Position numbers and translations under genes: made by a program
The notes under the pieces: generated by a model
What the model saw: the letters and a program-made list of their open reading frames with translations, nothing else
Database searches by the model: none
What the model was told of the DNA's origin: nothing
Part shown: in pieces, positions 60,171-64,000 of the stretch
Layout: every line of letters starts with the position of its first letter
Position numbering within the stretch: position 1 is the first letter of the stretch
DNA from: Thalassotalea crassostreae
Lineage (GTDB): Bacteria > Pseudomonadota > Gammaproteobacteria > Enterobacterales > Alteromonadaceae
NCBI RefSeq assembly: GCF_001831495.1
Contig: NZ_CP017689.1
Coordinates: 3,596,001-3,660,000, forward strand
Direction: 5' to 3'
Length of the DNA: 64,000 nt

Positions 60171-62699
60171 TTAGTAAAAGCTATAACGCAATTGCACACC
60201 GTAAGTAATCGGATCTGACAATTCAGAAGCTTGCATACGAGTTTGCGTAGATGGCGAACTGTAACGAAGAACATTACGCTCATCAGCCGCATTTTTAACA
60301 AACGCAGCAACCACAAACGCTTCCTCCGGTGAAGTCCAAGCTAAACGTGCATCAATGCTGTCATAACTGTCAACTTTGTCAAAATCATCACGATTAAATT
60401 CGCGAGAATATTGCTCACCAACATATGAGTAGCTTGCAGTTAATGCGATAGCACCCATGTCATTTAATTCAAAATGTTGAGTAGCAGCGATGCTGGCTTT
60501 AGTTTCAGGAGCCATATTTAACTGATTACCAGATAAATCTTGGATCTCACATTCACCATAAAATGCACAAGCAATTGAATCGATTGCTGTGAATTCATCG
60601 TATTCAGATTTGTTGTATGAATACATAGCATTGATAATTAGATCATCAGTTAATAAGAACTGTAACTCCGCTTCTAGACCTGTTATTGATGCTTCGGCTG
60701 CATTATCAAATGATGATGTAATAACACCTGCTTCAAGTTTATCCGACTGCACTTGTAAGTCAGTGTAATCATAAAAATATGCCGCTAGTGAAAGGTTCGC
60801 ACGATTATCAAATAATGATTTCTTATAACCTACTTCAAACGCTGTAAGCTCTTCTGGATCAACCAAGTCAGGTTGGTCAGTGTTGGCTGCACCTAAGTTA
60901 AAACCACCTGAACGATAACCCGTGGCAACATAACCATAAAACAATGTATCTTGGTCAACCTGCCAATCTGCTTGTAAGCGCCAAGTTACTTTACTCCAGT
61001 CATCTTTAACTTCACGTTGATTTTGTGGCACAAAAAGGTAAGTGAATACATCATCTGAGCCTTCTTTCTCATCTTCTGAATAACGTAAACCTGCTGTCAA
61101 CGTTAATTCATCATTCATTTGATATTCAACTTGACCATATACTGCCGTTGATGTTGTTTCTAATTCATTTTGAGTTGAATACAAGTAACCACCCGTATCG
61201 CCTTCCGCTTTAAATGGTGCACCACCTAACAATGCCGCATTAAATTGGTAAATACTCATAGGTGCAATACCAGGGGCTCCGGTTAAAAACATACCGGTAT
61301 CAATCGCGCCGCCGTAGTATGCTTGGATAGCATCACCCTGCATTAAGCCAAAGCCATGTTCAACGAAGTCATTGTATTGGCTCTCCTCACTATTGTAATA
61401 ATAAAGACCGGCGATAAAGTTAAGATTTCCATCAAAGTTCGAAATGAATTGTAGTTCATGTGAATTGGTATCAACTTCTTGCATAATACTTGTCGTCATA
61501 TCTGACGCCAGCGTGATTGGTGCGCCTGTTGCAGGGTTTGGTAAATAGAACGGTCCACCAGGAATAAATGCACCCGTTGTTTCCGCCAACATCATTGACA
61601 AGTCTATGCCACCATAAGCAGCATTAGAAACATCACCATCAGCTAATGAATCGTAATCTAGAGTGTAATTACCGTATATGTATTTCACATCGATATCACC
61701 AAAAGAGATGGTATTAGTAAAAATAAAACGTTCGGTTTCTGAGCTTAAGTGACCCGCAGTATCGACATTTGTTTTACTTTCATCGGCAACTGCTGGGTTT
61801 TCTAAGGTATAGCCAGATAAATGGTTTAAGGCAACCGAATTAGGGTACATACCAGGCAAGTTAGCAAGACCGATATTAATATAGTCTGTAGGGTATTCGT
61901 CTGTTAAGTATCCCGGTGAAGGGTTTTCACTGCGATCAGTATTGATGTAACGTAATGAACTGGTCCAGTTTTCACTCCAGTCTGCTTGCAACGTTGCAGA
62001 GTAGTAGGTGCGATCTTCATTATCTAAATCAGCAACACCTTCGGCTAAATTTTCTTGTAGGGCATCACGTTCTTTTTTAGAGACAGTAACAATAGCGGAA
62101 AAAATATCACCTAAGCCACCAGTCACTTGACCTTGAGTTAACAAGTAACCATCGTTACCAGCTTCTAAATTAATATAGCCGCCAAAGTCTTTTTGTGGTG
62201 CTGTACTAATAAAGTTAATTGCACCACCAACAGCATTACGACCATATAGCGTGCCTTGAGGACCACGAAGTACCTCAATGCGATCAACATCACAGAAATT
62301 ACAGTAGCTAAATACACCATTTTCAGTGTTATAAACACCATCAGTATAAATACCAACACCAGGATCTGAACCAAGAGAAGTTGTTGGACGACCTACACCA
62401 CGAATAGATACTCGGTTCGAGGTGATAACTAAAGAAGGTGAGTATTGCACTAACCCTTGCGCATCATCGATACCTAAGTCTTCCATCGCATCAGAATTGA
62501 AAGCACTAACGGCTTGACCTGTTTCCATTAGCGTTGTTGAACGTTTAGTTGACGTGACTTCAATAACCTCTATGCCAGCGTCTGCTTGTTCTACAGATTC
62601 TTGTTGCGCATAAGCAGCGCTGCTGAATCCAGTAACGATCATAGCGCAGGCCAAAGGCGACAGTTTAAACCTTAATGCATTAGTTTTATTTTCTCTCAT
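60171..62699 (-). CDS. TonB-dependent receptor, second
   Basis: An 842-residue outer-membrane receptor. The ATG at 62699 (MRENKTNALRF) is preferred over that at 62711 because GGGA lies about 6 bases before it. The signal peptide ends AAYAQQ. The TonB box region IEVIEVTSTKRST is followed by the plug (SPSLVITSNRVSIRGVGRPTT, DPGVGIYTDGVYNTENGVFSYCNFCDVDRIEVLRGPQGTLYGRNAVGGAINFIS), with an unusual CNFC pair. The barrel ends YGVQLRYSFY. It lies between an MFS transporter and the Crp/Fnr-monooxygenase set. The substrate could be a hydrophobic compound or a glycan; neither is shown. Confidence 0.92.
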   Translation of the reverse strand: MRENKTNALRFKLSPLACAMIVTGFSSAAYAQQESVEQADAGIEVIEVTSTKRSTTLMETGQAVSAFNSDAMEDLGIDDAQGLVQYSPSLVITSNRVSIRGVGRPTTSLGSDPGVGIYTDGVYNTENGVFSYCNFCDVDRIEVLRGPQGTLYGRNAVGGAINFISTAPQKDFGGYINLEAGNDGYLLTQGQVTGGLGDIFSAIVTVSKKERDALQENLAEGVADLDNEDRTYYSATLQADWSENWTSSLRYINTDRSENPSPGYLTDEYPTDYINIGLANLPGMYPNSVALNHLSGYTLENPAVADESKTNVDTAGHLSSETERFIFTNTISFGDIDVKYIYGNYTLDYDSLADGDVSNAAYGGIDLSMMLAETTGAFIPGGPFYLPNPATGAPITLASDMTTSIMQEVDTNSHELQFISNFDGNLNFIAGLYYYNSEESQYNDFVEHGFGLMQGDAIQAYYGGAIDTGMFLTGAPGIAPMSIYQFNAALLGGAPFKAEGDTGGYLYSTQNELETTSTAVYGQVEYQMNDELTLTAGLRYSEDEKEGSDDVFTYLFVPQNQREVKDDWSKVTWRLQADWQVDQDTLFYGYVATGYRSGGFNLGAANTDQPDLVDPEELTAFEVGYKKSLFDNRANLSLAAYFYDYTDLQVQSDKLEAGVITSSFDNAAEASITGLEAELQFLLTDDLIINAMYSYNKSEYDEFTAIDSIACAFYGECEIQDLSGNQLNMAPETKASIAATQHFELNDMGAIALTASYSYVGEQYSREFNRDDFDKVDSYDSIDARLAWTSPEEAFVVAAFVKNAADERNVLRYSSPSTQTRMQASELSDPITYGVQLRYSFY

Positions 62700-62785
62700 G
62701 TTTATTCCCATATTTCCTGTTGTTCTATTTTTATTATTTTGTTTTAGTTTGACGTTATTTTTAGTTGTTTAAATTGGCTTTAAAT

Positions 62786-64000
62786 TTATTTAGCTCTTTG
62801 TTCACTTAACACAGCACATATCTGTGTATGCTTGTCTTTGTTTAAATCATATTTAGTGGCAAAGAATACTGCGATTAAGTAAATTGCCATTGGCAATGGA
62901 CCAGCAATTAGACCTAAATTAAAAAGATCATCAGCACTTACCATCGATGGAGCGACTTGCTTTGGAAAAGCGATAACGTCCAAGCCAATGCCAGCTATTA
63001 ATGCGCCGACACCATAAGCTGCTTTTTGTGCAAATGAATTTGCGGCAAAGAAAAGACCTTCTTGACGCTTACCTGTGTTGGTTTCATGCAAATCAGCAAC
63101 GTCTGCTAACATCGAGCCGATAACAATGCCACCGGCAATAAATAGGCTGTATCCAACAACATAAGTCGAAAACAATATTGGCATAATTAGTGCTGAACCA
63201 TTTTCTGGCATGATATTGAATAAACGCAGAATGATTGGGCTAAAACTAACTAATGTAGCAAGTAGTAAACACCATACTAAACTTGGCATTTTGTCGATTT
63301 TTTTCGATAATACAGGGGCAATTATCGTTGCCGGAATTAGACCGACGACAATCGTTAAGGTAAGCACTGAAATTTCCGCCGTTGATAATGCGAAGAAGTA
63401 ACTACCGGTATAGAGGAGAAATGTTGTACCAGCACCGCCAGCAATCATACTTAATACTTGGACAGTAAAAACAGCTCTGAAAGGCGCTAATTTTAATGCT
63501 TCGAAAAAAGCTTTAAAGCTTCGCTTAAAGTCTACTTTCTTCTCACTTTTAGCTGGTTTAGGTAAAAATGGAATGACATTTTTAGTACCAACTATACATA
63601 TAATCATGGCAACAAAAGCAATAACCGCGGCGAGTAAGCCAAGATCTGAATAACCAGCAGGATTGAGCATGCCATACGGATTTTGTTCCGATACCTTAAA
63701 GAAGGTATTAAGGGCAATAACGGAAAGCGCAATACCGCCGACATATCCTAAGAAGGTTCGATAACTAACAATTTTAGTTCGCTCTTGATAATCACTACTA
63801 AGCTCTGCTCCCAGCGCATTGTGAGGCACGTTAAATAATGTCAGCATCACTCGAACCACGATAGACCAGCCTAATAACCATAAAAACAAGCTATCTTGAT
63901 TTAATCCTTCTGGCGGCGAGAAAAGCATATACAGAGCTAATGGAAAAGGAATAACTGCGGCAATCATAAATGGATGTCTACGACCCCATTTTGATTGCCA
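62786..64000 (-). CDS. GPH-family MFS transporter, 5' end missing
   Basis: This is a cation-symporter-type membrane transporter cut by the right edge. The frame stays open to base 64000, and upstream of the first ATG it encodes SKWGRRHPF, the conserved GPH loop, so the true start lies outside. At least 404 residues are visible, with around ten hydrophobic segments and the region SDYQERTKIVSYRTFLGYVGG typical of the glycoside-pentoside-hexuronide family. The likely cargo is a sugar, glucuronide or related small molecule. It is separated by 86 bases from the second TonB-dependent receptor, in the same direction. Confidence 0.88.
   Translation of the reverse strand, partial: WQSKWGRRHPFMIAAVIPFPLALYMLFSPPEGLNQDSLFLWLLGWSIVVRVMLTLFNVPHNALGAELSSDYQERTKIVSYRTFLGYVGGIALSVIALNTFFKVSEQNPYGMLNPAGYSDLGLLAAVIAFVAMIICIVGTKNVIPFLPKPAKSEKKVDFKRSFKAFFEALKLAPFRAVFTVQVLSMIAGGAGTTFLLYTGSYFFALSTAEISVLTLTIVVGLIPATIIAPVLSKKIDKMPSLVWCLLLATLVSFSPIILRLFNIMPENGSALIMPILFSTYVVGYSLFIAGGIVIGSMLADVADLHETNTGKRQEGLFFAANSFAQKAAYGVGALIAGIGLDVIAFPKQVAPSMVSADDLFNLGLIAGPLPMAIYLIAVFFATKYDLNKDKHTQICAVLSEQRAK

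Noticed and set aside
1..64000. tRNA, rRNA, transposon, integrase or phage genes
   Set aside because: None was seen on reading the protein frames and the intergenic sequences; small non-coding RNAs cannot be excluded without a covariance search.

Overview
The window reads as an AT-rich chromosomal segment of a marine gammaproteobacterium of the order Alteromonadales, most like Colwelliaceae (Colwellia/Thalassotalea type). This is inferred from the srkA-dsbA pair, ccoG, glmS behind a DeoR-family gene, hutF/hutG, several TonB-dependent receptors, and C-termini resembling GlyGly-CTERM sorting signals. No rRNA, tRNA, CRISPR array, transposase, integrase or phage gene was seen.

Bases 1 to about 35,150 (interrupted by an ArsR/ArsP-like pair at 11.0-12.3 kb) form a large polysaccharide utilisation locus. 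It holds six S1-type sulfatases (one cut by the left edge), two GH3 glycosidases, two GH10 xylanase-type enzymes, four esterase or deacetylase genes (SGNH, CE2-like, CE4-like, alpha/beta hydrolase), a TonB-dependent receptor with a Cys-rich leucine-repeat lipoprotein, a large Asp-rich calcium-repeat surface protein, an EF-hand protein, a FucP-type MFS permease and a LacI-family regulator. A 16-bp palindrome close to TTGACAACGTTGTCAA precedes seven transcription units, and in most of them one half doubles as the promoter -35 box. The gene content suggests a sulfated, acetylated xylan or xylose-containing algal polysaccharide, desulfated and deacetylated outside the cytoplasm, cut by GH10, finished by GH3 and imported. 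The substrate is inference.

Bases 35.3-36.7 kb hold a tandem-OB-fold SSB-like protein and a VTT/DedA-type membrane protein. Bases 36.8-41.1 kb hold a compact peptide-export locus. It has a C39-peptidase ABC exporter, a HlyD-type adaptor, a four-helix membrane protein (candidate immunity protein) and two very small genes encoding double-glycine-leader peptides of 45 and 54 residues. This is the best candidate for an undescribed system in the window.

Bases 41.4-50.3 kb are mostly housekeeping: dsbA, srkA, ccoG, a small unknown protein, hutF and hutG with a HutC-like operator, a DeoR regulator and glmS.

Bases 50.4-64.0 kb look like a lipid or hydrocarbon catabolic region: two large acyl-CoA dehydrogenases on the plus strand, and on the minus strand an MFS transporter (cut by the right edge), a TonB-dependent receptor, a Crp/Fnr regulator, and a tight operon of AlmA-like Baeyer-Villiger monooxygenase, iron alcohol dehydrogenase, thioesterase, alpha/beta hydrolase and SDR. 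The same palindrome, TGTCAC-N4-GTGACA, lies upstream of both the acyl-CoA dehydrogenases and the monooxygenase operon, which suggests one regulon.
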